Source of the DNA: Nonomuraea polychroma
GTDB taxonomy: Bacteria > Actinomycetota > Actinomycetes > Streptosporangiales > Streptosporangiaceae
DNA length: 64,000 bases
Direction: 5' to 3'
NCBI RefSeq assembly: GCF_004011505.1
Contig: NZ_SAUN01000001.1
Location: forward strand, 9,141,501 to 9,205,500
The number at the start of each line of letters is the position of its first letter. Position 1 is the first letter of the stretch. Of this stretch, positions 1 through 7,499 are shown piece after piece. The notes below the pieces were generated by a model. That model saw only the letters and a list, made by a program, of their open reading frames with translations, was not told the origin of the DNA and ran no database searches. The translations under genes were made by a program, and so were the position numbers.

Positions 1-214
1 AGTCGCCGAACGCCTGGAACGAGCCGGCACCCGGGACCGTTTCCGCGCCCGCTTCCACGACGGCGGAACCCGCCGTCGCCGTGACGTCCGCAGCCGCCGG
101 AGCGGCGGTGAGCATGCCGAACAGAACGGCGAGCAGCCACCCGGCGACCGCGAGGGCGCCGATCGTGACTGCCCGCACGACGACCCGACGGGCACCGGCC
201 GCGAACCGCGCCAT
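1..214 (-). CDS. N-terminus of a secreted or membrane-anchored protein (partial)
   Basis: The reading frame starts at ATG 214 and stays open to the left edge, so only the first 71 codons are visible. The N-terminus is arginine-rich (MARFAAGARRVVVRAV) and is followed by a hydrophobic stretch at about residues 16-38 ending in AAPAAAD, which looks like a signal peptide with an alanine-type cleavage site. The following residues are rich in Ala, Thr, Gly and Val, typical of an exported low-complexity linker. No strong Shine-Dalgarno is visible. The function cannot be told from this fragment. Confidence 0.6.
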   Translation of the reverse strand, partial: MARFAAGARRVVVRAVTIGALAVAGWLLAVLFGMLTAAPAAADVTATAGSAVVEAGAETVPGAGSFQAFGD

Positions 215-657
215 CCGGAGAACCCGATAGTCAGTCGTGTCCTGCTCCGGAACGGCCACGGGCAGACGGCACACAGCGAGGGGCATCGCCCTCGACTGCC
301 GCACCGCCGCGCGCACCACGTGACCTCCCGGACTCCGGAACCGACCCCACATCGTGAGGTCGTTCCGTGGACTCACCCCTCAACGGTCCGTAACCGTAGC
401 AGCACCCAAGGTGGCCGCAAGGGCTTTTCACCTGAGCCCCGCGAATTCCCCAAGTGCACAACTCTCAAATCCGCCCCAACCACCACATCGCCCGGGACCC
501 ACACCAAGAGATCGCCATCGCAGCCCCGCACCCGCGCCATCCGGCCCTGCAGAGAGGTCTTCGAAGACTGACCGGATTCTTGGTATGACGCACTCCGCAG
601 AGTTTGCTAACCTTACTGAGCCGACGCGGGATGACGGTCCCGCGTGCAGGCACCAAA
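215..657. other. Intergenic region upstream of the tRNA
   Basis: No convincing coding region is seen; open frames here lack ribosome sites and actinobacterial codon bias. A perfect 8 bp inverted repeat (ACGCGGGA, 6 nt loop, TCCCGCGT; 624-645) lies 12 nt before the tRNA. A TTGGTATGAC-like -35 area (580-589) and TAACCT (608-613) could be the tRNA promoter, which is weak inference. Confidence 0.4.
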
Positions 658-746
658 GTCCGGGTGGCGGAATAGGCAGACGCGCTAGCTTGAGGTGCTA
701 GTGCCCAGTGATGGGCATGGGGGTTCAAGTCCCCCCTCGGACACCA
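658..746 (+). tRNA. tRNA-Leu (anticodon GAG)
   Basis: The acceptor arm GTCCGGG (658-664) pairs with CTCGGAC (736-742) with one G-T pair. The discriminator A and an encoded CCA follow at 743-746. The anticodon stem CTAGC/GCTAG carries the 7 nt loop TTGAGGT, giving anticodon GAG. A long variable arm (GCCCAGTGATGGGC) marks a type II tRNA, and the T-loop GGTTCAAGTCC is standard. A site-specific integrase gene begins about 100 nt after its 3' end, so the 3' half of this gene is the likely chromosomal attachment site of the neighbouring element. Confidence 0.95.
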
Positions 747-749
747 TGG

Positions 750-789
750 AGGCCCTGAGAATGTGCAGGTCACAGGCTCGGGGCTTTTT
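750..789 (+). terminator. Rho-independent terminator of the tRNA
   Basis: AGGCCCTGAG (750-759) pairs with CTCGGGGCTT (777-786) with G-U pairs and is followed by TTTTT (785-789). It sits 3 nt after the CCA end. It is also close to the integrase 3' end on the other strand. Confidence 0.7.
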
Positions 790-851
790 CATTTCCGCCT
801 CCAGAACGAGCCGTGATACTCCGCTGATACTTGTGGGCCTGAGCACGAGGG

Positions 852-2099
852 TTACGCGCTCTCGACCAGGGCCGCGAACCAGTCGGCGGCCTCTCGCTGA
901 TTGCCGGGCATGACATGAGCGTAGACCCGGAGAGTGATGGCGGGGTCGGCGTGGCCGAGGCGCTCGGTGACCATCTTCAGCGGCTTGCCGCCCGCGATGA
1001 GGATCGTGGCGTGGGTGTGGCGGAGGTCGTGAACGCGGATGCGCGGCAGCGCCTCGCGGCCGGCCTTCTCGAACGCCCTCGCGCAGCGCCCGAGCTGGTC
1101 CTGGAAACCGCGCGAGAACCGCTCGGGATGCCGGTGGTTGCCCTCCTGGTCTCCGAAGACGAGCGCGTCGTCCCGGGCGAGTTGTAGGGCCATCCCGCCC
1201 CGTTCGCGCTTGTACGCCTTGAGTAACGCCACGGTGGCGGCGTCGAGATCGACCACGCGGGGTTTGGCGGTCTTGGTGTCGCCCTCCTTCACGATGGCCT
1301 TCTCCCCCTTGACCCGCACGACTCCCACGGACCGGCGGACGCTGACCGTTCCGGCCTCCAGGTCGATGTGCCGCCAGCGCAGGGCGAGCAGTTCGCCGCG
1401 GCGCATGCCGGTGTGCGCCAGGAGGTGCCAGGCGACGTGCAGGTGGCTGTGGTCGCGCGACCAGGCCAGGAAATCCTTGAGCTGGGCCGCCGTCCATGGG
1501 TGCATCTCGGGCGCCTTGGCCTGCTTGGCGGTCGGCGGCTTGGCCTTGTCCGCCGGGTTGCGGGCCAGCAGGCCGGCGTCCACGGCCTCCGACAGCGCGG
1601 CGCTCAGGATGGTGTGCACGTACCGCACGGTGCGGGCCGACAGCCCTTCGCCAACCCTGTGGTCCTTCCGGCCGCTCTCCTCCAGGTACCGGTAGTGGGC
1701 GGTCAGCTTCGGCCCGGTCAAAGCCGCGAGGGTCGCCTTGCCGATGTCGTACGGCTTGAGGTGGAGCCGGATGTTCTTCTTGTAGCTGGCCAGCGTGGAC
1801 GATTCGAGCCTGAGCCCGGCGACCCACTCGTCGAGGTACACCCCGAGGGTCTGCTTGCTGGCCTGGACGAACTCCCCCTTGTCCACCTTGCCGAGGGCCT
1901 CGCGCAGGGCCTTCTGCGCGTCCGTCTGGGTCAGCCACGGCTGGTTGTTCTCGTCGCGGCGCCGCAGGACCTGCTTGGCCGACCCGTCCGGCAGCGTGGC
2001 CATGAACTTGATGCCGTACCGGACCTGCCCCTTGGACAGCTTGTAGCTGAAGACCGACCCTTCCCCGGGGGATCGTCTCCGCTTGGTCGAACTGCTCAC
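852..2099 (-). CDS. int: Tyrosine site-specific integrase of the tRNA-Leu element
   Basis: This 415-aa recombinase would integrate and, with an excisionase, excise the element at the tRNA-Leu 3' end. The N-terminal about 80 residues look like an arm-binding domain, 85-180 a SAM-like core-binding domain, and 200-400 the catalytic domain. Visible catalytic residues are R233 (HTGMRRGE), H357-x-x-R360 (HDLRHTH), H383 (LGHAD) and the tyrosine nucleophile Y393 (RVYAHV), so it looks intact. It resembles integrases of actinomycete integrative elements and phages. Its ATG overlaps the stop of the upstream XRE gene by 4 nt (ATGA), so regulator and integrase are translationally coupled. The gene ends about 100 nt from the tRNA, the normal arrangement. 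Confidence 0.9.
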   Translation of the reverse strand: MSSSTKRRRSPGEGSVFSYKLSKGQVRYGIKFMATLPDGSAKQVLRRRDENNQPWLTQTDAQKALREALGKVDKGEFVQASKQTLGVYLDEWVAGLRLESSTLASYKKNIRLHLKPYDIGKATLAALTGPKLTAHYRYLEESGRKDHRVGEGLSARTVRYVHTILSAALSEAVDAGLLARNPADKAKPPTAKQAKAPEMHPWTAAQLKDFLAWSRDHSHLHVAWHLLAHTGMRRGELLALRWRHIDLEAGTVSVRRSVGVVRVKGEKAIVKEGDTKTAKPRVVDLDAATVALLKAYKRERGGMALQLARDDALVFGDQEGNHRHPERFSRGFQDQLGRCARAFEKAGREALPRIRVHDLRHTHATILIAGGKPLKMVTERLGHADPAITLRVYAHVMPGNQREAADWFAALVESA

Positions 2100-2800
2100 T
2101 CAATCTCCTCTGGTTCGTCTTGCATCAACACGTCGATGTGGTCCAGTTCGTCGGGCAACGGCGGGATCGCCGTCCACCCGAGATGCCGCATCTCCTTGCG
2201 GGTCCTAGCGATCTCGTACTCCAGTTGATGTGCAATCTGCGCATGGGTCTCCGCTGCTTCACGGCGCCAGCGACGAACCTCCTCGTCCTCCGCTTCTTCC
2301 ACGGCACAGCGCTGATGAGCAGTGATCTCGGTCTCGTGTCGCCACTGCCGGATGTAGCGCTGGTTCTCGCGCAGTAGGTCGAGCGGGCGCACCTCCTCAC
2401 GCCATACGTTGATGTCCTTGCCGGTGGTTGTGGCCGGCGAGGATGGTTTGCCGTCTTTGCGCCAGTGCAGAGGTGCGCTGCCCACGAACCAGTCGAAGGC
2501 GTCCCACACCGTCGCATGGACGCCCGGGACGATCTCGATCATCTCTGCCTGCCCCAGCGGGAACAGCAGCAGGATCGGTGGGACCCTCAGCACTCGCGCC
2601 AGAACCACGACCTCGGCCACGCTGACGGTGGGCCGCCGGCCGTTCTCGAAGTTGGCGAGCACCGACCGGGCGATGGGAAACCCCGCCCCTTCACATGCAT
2701 CGGCGAGCTGCTGCGCACTCAGCCCCCGACGCTGCCGATGTCGGCGTACTTCCCCGGCGATTATGCGGGCCAGGTCGCCCGCCCACTCGTCTTGTGACAC
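2096..2800 (-). CDS. XRE-family regulator of the integrated element
   Basis: I place the start at GTG 2800 (VSQDEWAGDLAR); the open frame extends further up, but that part runs through the divergent promoter region and the excisionase gene. The protein is about 234 aa. Residues 10-75 form an XRE-type helix-turn-helix (RRHRQRRGLSAQQLADACEG, then SVLANFENGRRPTVSVAEV). The C-terminal half is charged and helical (EDEEVRRWRREAAETHAQIAHQL) and may mediate dimerisation. It is coupled to int by a 4 nt overlap and divergent from the excisionase-like gene, the position of an element repressor or switch protein. An inverted repeat covers its start codon and could be its own operator. Confidence 0.75.
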   Translation of the reverse strand: MSQDEWAGDLARIIAGEVRRHRQRRGLSAQQLADACEGAGFPIARSVLANFENGRRPTVSVAEVVVLARVLRVPPILLLFPLGQAEMIEIVPGVHATVWDAFDWFVGSAPLHWRKDGKPSSPATTTGKDINVWREEVRPLDLLRENQRYIRQWRHETEITAHQRCAVEEAEDEEVRRWRREAAETHAQIAHQLEYEIARTRKEMRHLGWTAIPPLPDELDHIDVLMQDEPEEIE

Positions 2801-2805
2801 ACAAG
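2791..2805. promoter_or_regulatory. Inverted repeat over the XRE regulator start
   Basis: CTTGTG, 3 nt spacer ACA, CACAAG is a perfect 6-3-6 inverted repeat. It covers the GTG start of the regulator and lies 17 nt upstream of the divergent TTGACA. Its place in the switch region suggests an operator for the XRE protein; this is inference. Confidence 0.4.
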
Positions 2806-2821
2806 CACAATATGGCCCAAG

Positions 2822-2850
2822 TTGACATCCTGCAAGCAGCTCTGCATCAT
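2822..2850 (+). promoter_or_regulatory. Promoter for the excisionase/Rep operon
   Basis: A perfect TTGACA (2822-2827) is followed after 17 nt by CATCAT (2845-2850). Transcription would begin near 2857, very close to the candidate start codons at 2852 and 2858, so the first mRNA may be leaderless. Confidence 0.5.
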
Positions 2851-2851
2851 C

Positions 2852-3091
2852 ATGATCGTGCATGACAACTTCTCCAAAATCTGTCACCTCGGAGCACAAC
2901 GCTCGGAGGACTGGCTTACCTCGGCCGAACTGGCCTGTCTCGCCCGCGTCTCCCTCAGCACGGTCCGCCGATGGGCACGCAACGGCATCGGTCCCCGACC
3001 TCACCGCATTGGGCCGCGCCTGGTCCGATACCACCGGCCGGACGTGGAGACGTGGCTGACCGGCACAAGCAAGAAGGGAGAGGGCGCATGA
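2852..3091 (+). CDS. Excisionase-like helix-turn-helix protein
   Basis: An 80-aa (or 78-aa) protein with a MerR/HTH_17-type winged helix: DWLTSAELACLARVSLSTVRRWARNG followed by GPRLVRYHRPDVETWL. This is the usual layout of actinobacterial excisionases and AlpA-like regulators. Starts at ATG 2852 or GTG 2858 are both possible; the promoter just upstream favours GTG 2858 on a leaderless transcript. It is the first gene of a rightward operon and its stop overlaps the next ATG by 4 nt. It probably bends att DNA during excision and may regulate the operon. Confidence 0.7.
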   Translation: MIVHDNFSKICHLGAQRSEDWLTSAELACLARVSLSTVRRWARNGIGPRPHRIGPRLVRYHRPDVETWLTGTSKKGEGA

Positions 3092-3309
3092 CGATCGAGA
3101 AACTCGGCGACAAGCTGTTCGCCACCGTGCCCGAAGTCAGCCGCATCCTGCGTGCCGACGAGCGCACCATCCGGAAGGCCATCGGGGAGGGGCAGATCCC
3201 CGCCACCAAGGTCGGGGCGATTCACCGCGTTCCGGTTGCCTGGCTACGCGGTCAGGCCCTGCTCAACGCCCCTGACATCGAAGTCGAGGTCATCAGCAGT
3301 GCAGCGTGA
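3088..3309 (+). CDS. Second small HTH/excisionase-family protein
   Basis: 73 aa starting at ATG 3088 with a strong purine-rich site (GAAGGGAGAGG) just upstream. The stretch FATVPEVSRILRADERTIRKAIGEGQIPATKVG then HRVPVAWL has the HTH_17/excisionase form: a helix-turn-helix with a short wing. Two adjacent small HTH proteins are common in actinomycete integrative elements, where one acts as Xis and the other as a transcription factor for the replication genes. Which of the two is the true excisionase cannot be decided from sequence. Confidence 0.7.
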   Translation: MTIEKLGDKLFATVPEVSRILRADERTIRKAIGEGQIPATKVGAIHRVPVAWLRGQALLNAPDIEVEVISSAA

Positions 3310-3685
3310 CATAGAGAGAGGCGCCCCTCTCCACAAGGAGCGCCTCCAGAATTCGGCAGCCTTCAGCAGCACCGATCACCCCAGCGTACCCGCCGACGAG
3401 CTTCGCCGCCTGCTCCGCGACTTGGAGGGACAGCACCAGCGGGAGCGAGACGCCTTCCGGCAGGGCTACCTCCTGGGGTTCAGCGCAGGCGAAGAGATCG
3501 GGTACGGCCGCGCCGAGAACGACATGGCCGCCCACTGGGCTGCCGTCGCCCGCAAGGTTCGAGCGGTGGCCGACATGCCGTCTTACCGCGAACTCGAACT
3601 CGTCCGATGGGGTGGTCCGCGAGACCAGTTCCACCAGGACCGACAAGGTGACCGCCCGCACCGTCACAAGCGAGGTGTGGCATGA
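3299..3685 (+). CDS. Small hypothetical protein of the element
   Basis: I take GTG 3299 as start (about 128 aa) because the longer open frame runs antiparallel to nothing recognisable and overlaps the previous gene completely. The sequence is hydrophilic, with a helical centre (LRRLLRDLEGQHQRERDAFRQGYLLGF) and a Gly/Glu-rich segment (SAGEEIGYGRAENDMAAHW). Such proteins recur between xis and rep in actinobacterial elements, with no known function. An inverted repeat GAGGCGC/GCGCCTC lies inside its first codons (3321-3347). It overlaps the following rep gene by 4 nt. Confidence 0.55.
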   Translation: MQRDIERGAPLHKERLQNSAAFSSTDHPSVPADELRRLLRDLEGQHQRERDAFRQGYLLGFSAGEEIGYGRAENDMAAHWAAVARKVRAVADMPSYRELELVRWGGPRDQFHQDRQGDRPHRHKRGVA

Positions 3686-4827
3686 ACATGACTCCGGCAG
3701 AACTCGGCGCGGGGGACGCCGTCCGGGCTGCCCTCCTCGGAGAGCCCGAACCGGCCAAGCACCGACGGCTCCGCCTCACTCGCGCCTCCGAGATCGAGCC
3801 CGAGCCCGTGGAGTGGGCGTGGAGCGAGGGGGAGCTTGGTCGCATCCCGGCCGGCGCCCTGACCATTGCCGCTGGTCGTGAGGGAACCGGCAAAAGCTCG
3901 TTCGGCATCTGGCTCGCGACAGGGATCACCCGGGGAACCCTTCCAGGTATGTTTTTCGGCACGCGTCGATCAGTGCTCTACGTCGCGGTCGAAGACTCGT
4001 GGGCGCACACACTGGTCCCGCGTCTGATGGCGGCGGGGGCTGACCTCGATCTGGTGTACCGGGTCGAGGCGGTCGAGGTCGAGGGCACGCACGGAACCGT
4101 CACGCTGCCCCGCGACATCGAGGAGTTGGCCGACGTCATCGCCGAGAATGGCGTTGCGCTCGTCGTCCTGGACCCCCTCATGTCCATGATCGGCGCAGGC
4201 ATCGACACCCACAAAGAACGCGACGCCCGCCGAGCACTGGATCCGCTCGCGAAACTCGCCGATCGGACCGGAGCGATCATCCTCGGCATCGCCCACTTCA
4301 ACAAGGGCAGCGGGACCGACGCCTCGTCGCTCATCACGGGTTCAGGCGCCTTCAAGAACGTCGCCCGCGCGGTGTTCGGGTTCGCTCGGGACCCCGATGA
4401 CGGCACGCGGGTGATGACCCAGACCAAGAACTCTCTGGGCAGCCAGGATCTGCCCTCCCTGGCTTACACCATCGAGCAGGCGGAGATCGAGACCCGCAAG
4501 GGCATCGCCAACGTCGGCCGCCTCGTCTTCGCAGGCGAGGCCGATCGCAGCGTCTCGGAGATCCTCGGCCAATCGCTCAACAGCGAAGAGCGCCAGGAAA
4601 AGATGACGGCGGTCGAGTTCTTGAAGGCTCGCCTGGAAGGCGGTCGGAAGGTCCTCACACGGGAGATCGAGGAGGAGGCCGCCCAGGCGCACGGCATCAG
4701 CCAGCGGACCCTCCACCGAGCGCGTAAGGCCCTCGGTGTCGTCCCCGACCAGATGCCCACCGGCCGCAATGGCAAGAGTGAATGGTGGCTGTCCCTACCC
4801 CAGGCTGCCAACGGCTCAGGCGGCTGA
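3682..4827 (+). CDS. RecA-fold AAA ATPase, probable element replication protein (RepA/RegA-like)
   Basis: 381 aa. Walker A is GREGTGKSS (65-73) and Walker B is ALVVLDPLMS with D164, followed by a RecA-type motif around GAIILGIAHFNKG. This matches the AAA_25 class of RepA-like hexameric helicases used by plasmids and mobile elements. The C-terminal about 90 residues (EERQEKMTAVEFLKARLEGG, then SQRTLHRARKALG) form a winged-helix DNA-binding end. The ATG overlaps the previous gene by 4 nt. A perfect 13 bp inverted repeat starts 5 nt after its stop and is a candidate origin or terminator. It likely drives extrachromosomal replication after excision. Confidence 0.8.
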   Translation: MNMTPAELGAGDAVRAALLGEPEPAKHRRLRLTRASEIEPEPVEWAWSEGELGRIPAGALTIAAGREGTGKSSFGIWLATGITRGTLPGMFFGTRRSVLYVAVEDSWAHTLVPRLMAAGADLDLVYRVEAVEVEGTHGTVTLPRDIEELADVIAENGVALVVLDPLMSMIGAGIDTHKERDARRALDPLAKLADRTGAIILGIAHFNKGSGTDASSLITGSGAFKNVARAVFGFARDPDDGTRVMTQTKNSLGSQDLPSLAYTIEQAEIETRKGIANVGRLVFAGEADRSVSEILGQSLNSEERQEKMTAVEFLKARLEGGRKVLTREIEEEAAQAHGISQRTLHRARKALGVVPDQMPTGRNGKSEWWLSLPQAANGSGG

Positions 4828-4831
4828 CCTC

Positions 4832-4893
4832 GGCAGACTGCCAGATTGCCATTTCCTCCTACGTCTACGACGGTGGCAGCCTGGCAGTCTGCC
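4832..4893. repeat. Perfect 13 bp inverted repeat behind the Rep gene
   Basis: GGCAGACTGCCAG (4832-4844) and CTGGCAGTCTGCC (4881-4893) are exact reverse complements separated by 36 nt. Each arm itself contains the half-palindrome CTGCCAG/CTGGCAG, and a further GGCAG copy lies at 4875. There is no T-run, so it is not a classical terminator. Position and architecture fit a replication origin or Rep-binding site, or a long-range transcript hairpin. Confidence 0.6.
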
Positions 4894-4934
4894 TCCCTGC
4901 TCTTCCCGGCCCACCCAGCACGGAGGTTCTTCCC

Positions 4935-5195
4935 TTGACCACTGCGATGGCCGCCACGATCACAGGCGCCCAACGCGCTCTCGCCCTACTCCTCAACGAG
5001 TGGGGCCTGCCCGACCCGGAGCGCAAGGCTGCCGACGCCGTAACCCTCCTGATGCGGTACGGACTGCGCCCCACCGCTGCGCGACCAGTTCTGCCCGTCC
5101 CCCGTACGCGAGGCGTGACAGACCCTGACATCGCGCATCGGGGTGCAGCTCATGCCCGTCGGCTACTGGCCGCTCACCGTCAGGAGTGCAGGTGA
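4935..5195 (+). CDS. Small hypothetical protein of the element
   Basis: 86 aa from TTG 4935, chosen because GGAGG (4922-4926) lies 8 nt upstream; the nearest ATG (4947) is 20 nt away. The protein is Ala/Leu/Arg-rich (GAQRALALLLNEWGLPDPERKAADAVTLLMRYGLRP) and ends in HARRLLAAHRQECR. It has no signal peptide or recognisable domain. It is next to, and overlaps by 1 nt, the HTH/terminase-like gene. Short Arg/Ala-rich proteins like this are common passengers of actinobacterial elements. Confidence 0.55.
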   Translation: MTTAMAATITGAQRALALLLNEWGLPDPERKAADAVTLLMRYGLRPTAARPVLPVPRTRGVTDPDIAHRGAAHARRLLAAHRQECR

Positions 5196-5701
5196 TGGGG
5201 CGGCCTTCCAAGCTCACCCCCGAGCTGCGCGACCAGCTCTGCCGCCACCTGGAGGCGGGTCACTTCCTCGGCACCGCTGCCGACCTGTGCGGTGTGGGGC
5301 GCTCGACCGTCCACAGATGGATGGCCCGTGGGGAGGAAGAGGACGCACCACCCGAGTACCGGGAGTTTTGCGAGGCTCTTACGCGAGCACGCGCACGCGC
5401 GACAGACGTGCTGGTGTCAGCCGCGTTCGCCGATGCGGGGGGCGGCGTCCTGATCCGCGATGTTCAACGGCCGGACGGCACTCGGGAACGGGCTTGGACC
5501 CCGCCGAACGGACGCGTCGCCCTGGAACTGCTCGCGCGAATGTGTCCCGACGATTGGCGGCCGGTTAGGGCGGTCGAGGTGTCTGGTCCACAGGGCGGCC
5601 CCGTGAATGTGACCGACGACCAGGCCGTCATCGAGAACATCATGGCCAGGATCGCCAAGGCCAAGGCTCGGCGGCAGGCGGAGGAACCCGGAAAGAACTG
5701 A
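5195..5701 (+). CDS. Terminase-small-subunit-like HTH protein
   Basis: 168 aa from ATG 5195, with AGGAG 8 nt upstream (GTG 5192 or 5186 are alternatives). The N-terminus GRPSKLTPELRDQLCRHL, then TAADLCGVGRSTVHRWMARG, is a homeodomain-like helix-turn-helix of the type found in phage small terminase subunits. The middle (RVALELLARMCPDDWRPVRAVEVSGPQGG) matches the usual pattern (ERRxPERWG then AVEVSGPDGG) after the HTH in that family. No large terminase or capsid gene is present, so the protein could redirect helper-phage packaging, or simply be a DNA-binding factor. Its TGA abuts the stop of the convergent gene, forming TGATCA. Confidence 0.6.
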   Translation: MGRPSKLTPELRDQLCRHLEAGHFLGTAADLCGVGRSTVHRWMARGEEEDAPPEYREFCEALTRARARATDVLVSAAFADAGGGVLIRDVQRPDGTRERAWTPPNGRVALELLARMCPDDWRPVRAVEVSGPQGGPVNVTDDQAVIENIMARIAKAKARRQAEEPGKN

Positions 5702-6116
5702 TCACACTTTCGGGAGTTTCGGGAGTCCTACGCGCGCACGCGCGCGAGAGGAGAGGTCTCGGGTGTGACGTGCGGCGCTCTTTGGCAGGGTTCCAGCGGC
5801 GCTCTTTGTCCACTCTGTGTGGATGCGGCAGCGCCGACTGCGGTACGTGGCATCCGACCGCTTCTGCAGCCCTGCCCACCAGGTCCGCCCGCACACCGGG
5901 CACGTCGCCTTCTCCCGTCGGGCCCGCACCTCACGACGCGTCGGACCCCGCCCGACGCCGAATGCGACCAACTCGCCCACTGCCGCCGCGTACTCCTCAC
6001 CCGACCGCTTGCGCGGGCGCCACTGCTCCGACCAGCACGCGGGCGAACAGTACTTCCGCGACGACCGCGAGCCCTGCGGCAGCGCAAACCCATTTCACGC
6101 ATCTGCGGCCGTTCAC
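5702..6116 (-). pseudogene. Frameshifted double zinc-ribbon protein
   Basis: A GTG start at 6116 overlaps the stop of the upstream gene (GTGA). The first codons read MNGRRCVK, then the frame breaks near 6091; adding two bases there (or removing one) restores a zinc-binding series CVKCG...RSSRKYCSPACWSEQW, continuing as VGELVAFGVGRGPTRRE and a second ribbon ATCPVCGRTWW...YRSRRCRIHTEW. The reading frame downstream of the shift is open to 5702. The restored product would be about 138 aa with CxxC/CxxxC and CxxC/CxxH pairs. Such proteins occur in actinobacterial mobile elements. A real inactivation or a base-calling error are both possible. Confidence 0.6.
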
Positions 6117-7036
6117 GCACCCCCACCGCCGCGAGCCGGTCGATCACTCACCGGCCTGCTCCCTTCAGCTCCCGACGCCGGATCGGCTGAAGGGCGCTGG
6201 GTCAGCTGCTCGGCCCGACGGCGGGCCGCCATTGCCTGCTCGCGCGCCTGTCTGGCCCGGTTGACGGTGGCCCGCGCGCGCTCGCAGGCGTCCTGCACGC
6301 TCTCCAGGAACTGATCCTGCCAGGCCGTCCCGCCGACGTCGCCGGCCGTGTCCAGCCAGGGCGGCCTCAGCATCTGGCGCTCGATCTCGGCCTGCTCCCG
6401 ATCGGCCAGGGCCGCGTCCCGATCGCTCTCGGCCGCGGTCCTATCCGCCGCAGCGGTCCGACGGTCCTCGCGCGCCCGCCGCCGATCCTGCCGAGCGGCC
6501 TGCTCATCGGCTTGGGCCGCCGCCCGCTGCCGGCGCACGGCCCCTTCCCAGTACTCACGCAACACCGTGCGATCCTTGCGGCCGTGCTCGCGGGCATCGC
6601 GCCATCGCTGCCGCATCGCGGTGCTGTCCCGGCCCTCGCCCGGCTCGCCGGCGTCGTCACGCCGGTCGACGGCGTGATCACGTTGTTCGGCTTCCCACAG
6701 CACGTCGTGGAAGGCCCGGTCGGCCGCGTCGGCCGCCCCCTGGCCGCGATGCGTCTGGCGGCCCCGTTCGGCGGCGGTGCTATCACGCTGCTCGGCTATC
6801 GCGCCGACGAGCGGCAAGGTCGCGCTGCCCGGCCGCCTGGTCCCGGCCGACGGCCCGGCCCTGGCATGCCTCGGCGTATCCACTGGGCGTCACACCGCTC
6901 CGGCCGACGCCGGCCAGGCGCTCGTGCAGCGCTTCGGCCATCCGCCGCGCATCGGCGCACAACCGGTCATCCCCGACCGGTCTGCCAGCTCCTGCAGCAG
7001 CGCGGCGAGCGCCGCCGCCTCCCGCTCATCCAGCAT
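6113..7036 (-). pseudogene. Frameshifted long coiled-coil protein
   Basis: A good ribosome site (GGGAGG) precedes ATG 7036, starting MLDEREAAALAALLQELADRSG. The frame is then lost at a G-run near 6971 (an extra G restores DDRLCADARRMAEALHERLAGVGR) and again near 6795, after which the frame ending at 6113 continues (AEQRDSTAAERGRQ...). The restored product of about 308 aa is almost entirely Ala/Arg/Glu/Asp-rich heptads (ERQMLRPPWLD is the only break), hence a long coiled coil. It is coupled to the zinc-ribbon gene. Function is unknown; proteins of this look accompany actinobacterial elements. Confidence 0.55.
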
Positions 7037-7088
7037 CTTCGGACCTCCCATCAAGGGAGAAAACGCCGCCTACTGGATCCTATGTCCC

Positions 7089-7265
7089 GAGCTCCGGGTG
7101 GTCAGTGAGCAGGCCAAGAGGCATGCTCGGCGAGCGGCCCGCGCTGTCCCTGCAGAAGGCCTTCGCGCTGCTTGGCGTCAGCACGCCCGCAGTAGCCACC
7201 TGCACCTGACGGAGCTGGCCCAGGCGGTGGTGGCGCGCACCATCGAACCGCCGCCGGACGGGTGA
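7089..7265 (+). pseudogene. ANTAR-domain C-terminal remnant
   Basis: Joining two frames gives ELRVVSEQAK, GMLGERPALSLQKAFALL, RQHARSSHLHLTELAQAVV and ARTIEPPPDG. This is the three-helix ANTAR RNA-binding domain found at the end of GAF-ANTAR antiterminators. Single-base slips lie near 7117 and 7175. No GAF domain precedes it; the sequence upstream belongs to the coiled-coil gene on the other strand. It is therefore a truncated, frameshifted fragment. A frameshifted but longer GAF-ANTAR gene lies at 14707. Confidence 0.55.
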
Positions 7266-7344
7266 CAGCCCCCGGCGCCCGCATCCGGCACGGCCTGCCC
7301 GCCTTCCCCGACAGCGGCGACCTGGACGAGGAAGGGGCGTAAGA

Positions 7345-7365
7345 CCTCCCGCCCTCGCGGGGAGG
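7345..7365. terminator. Possible hairpin terminator
   Basis: CCTCCC (7345-7350) pairs with GGGAGG (7360-7365) around a 9 nt loop, with no T-run. It lies in the gap between the ANTAR remnant and the desaturase gene. Confidence 0.25.
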
Positions 7366-7499
7366 GTGGCCCCCGCGAGCGTGCCCCACATGAGCGAGTT
7401 GATCGCGGTGGTGTGTAGCCGCGGTATGCGTGGGAAGGCGAATTGACTTATGGCAACGCGTGACTGCGCGCTGCGACGGGACAGGGAGGCAATGCTGGC

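Noticed and set aside
685..2103. 472-codon frame overlapping the integrase in another frame
   Set aside because: Its translation is Arg/Gly/Pro-rich without domains, while the overlapping frame carries all tyrosine recombinase residues.
3682..4827. DnaB or phage primase
   Set aside because: Only one RecA-type ATPase domain is present with no primase zinc or TOPRIM motif; the RepA-like (AAA_25) assignment fits better.
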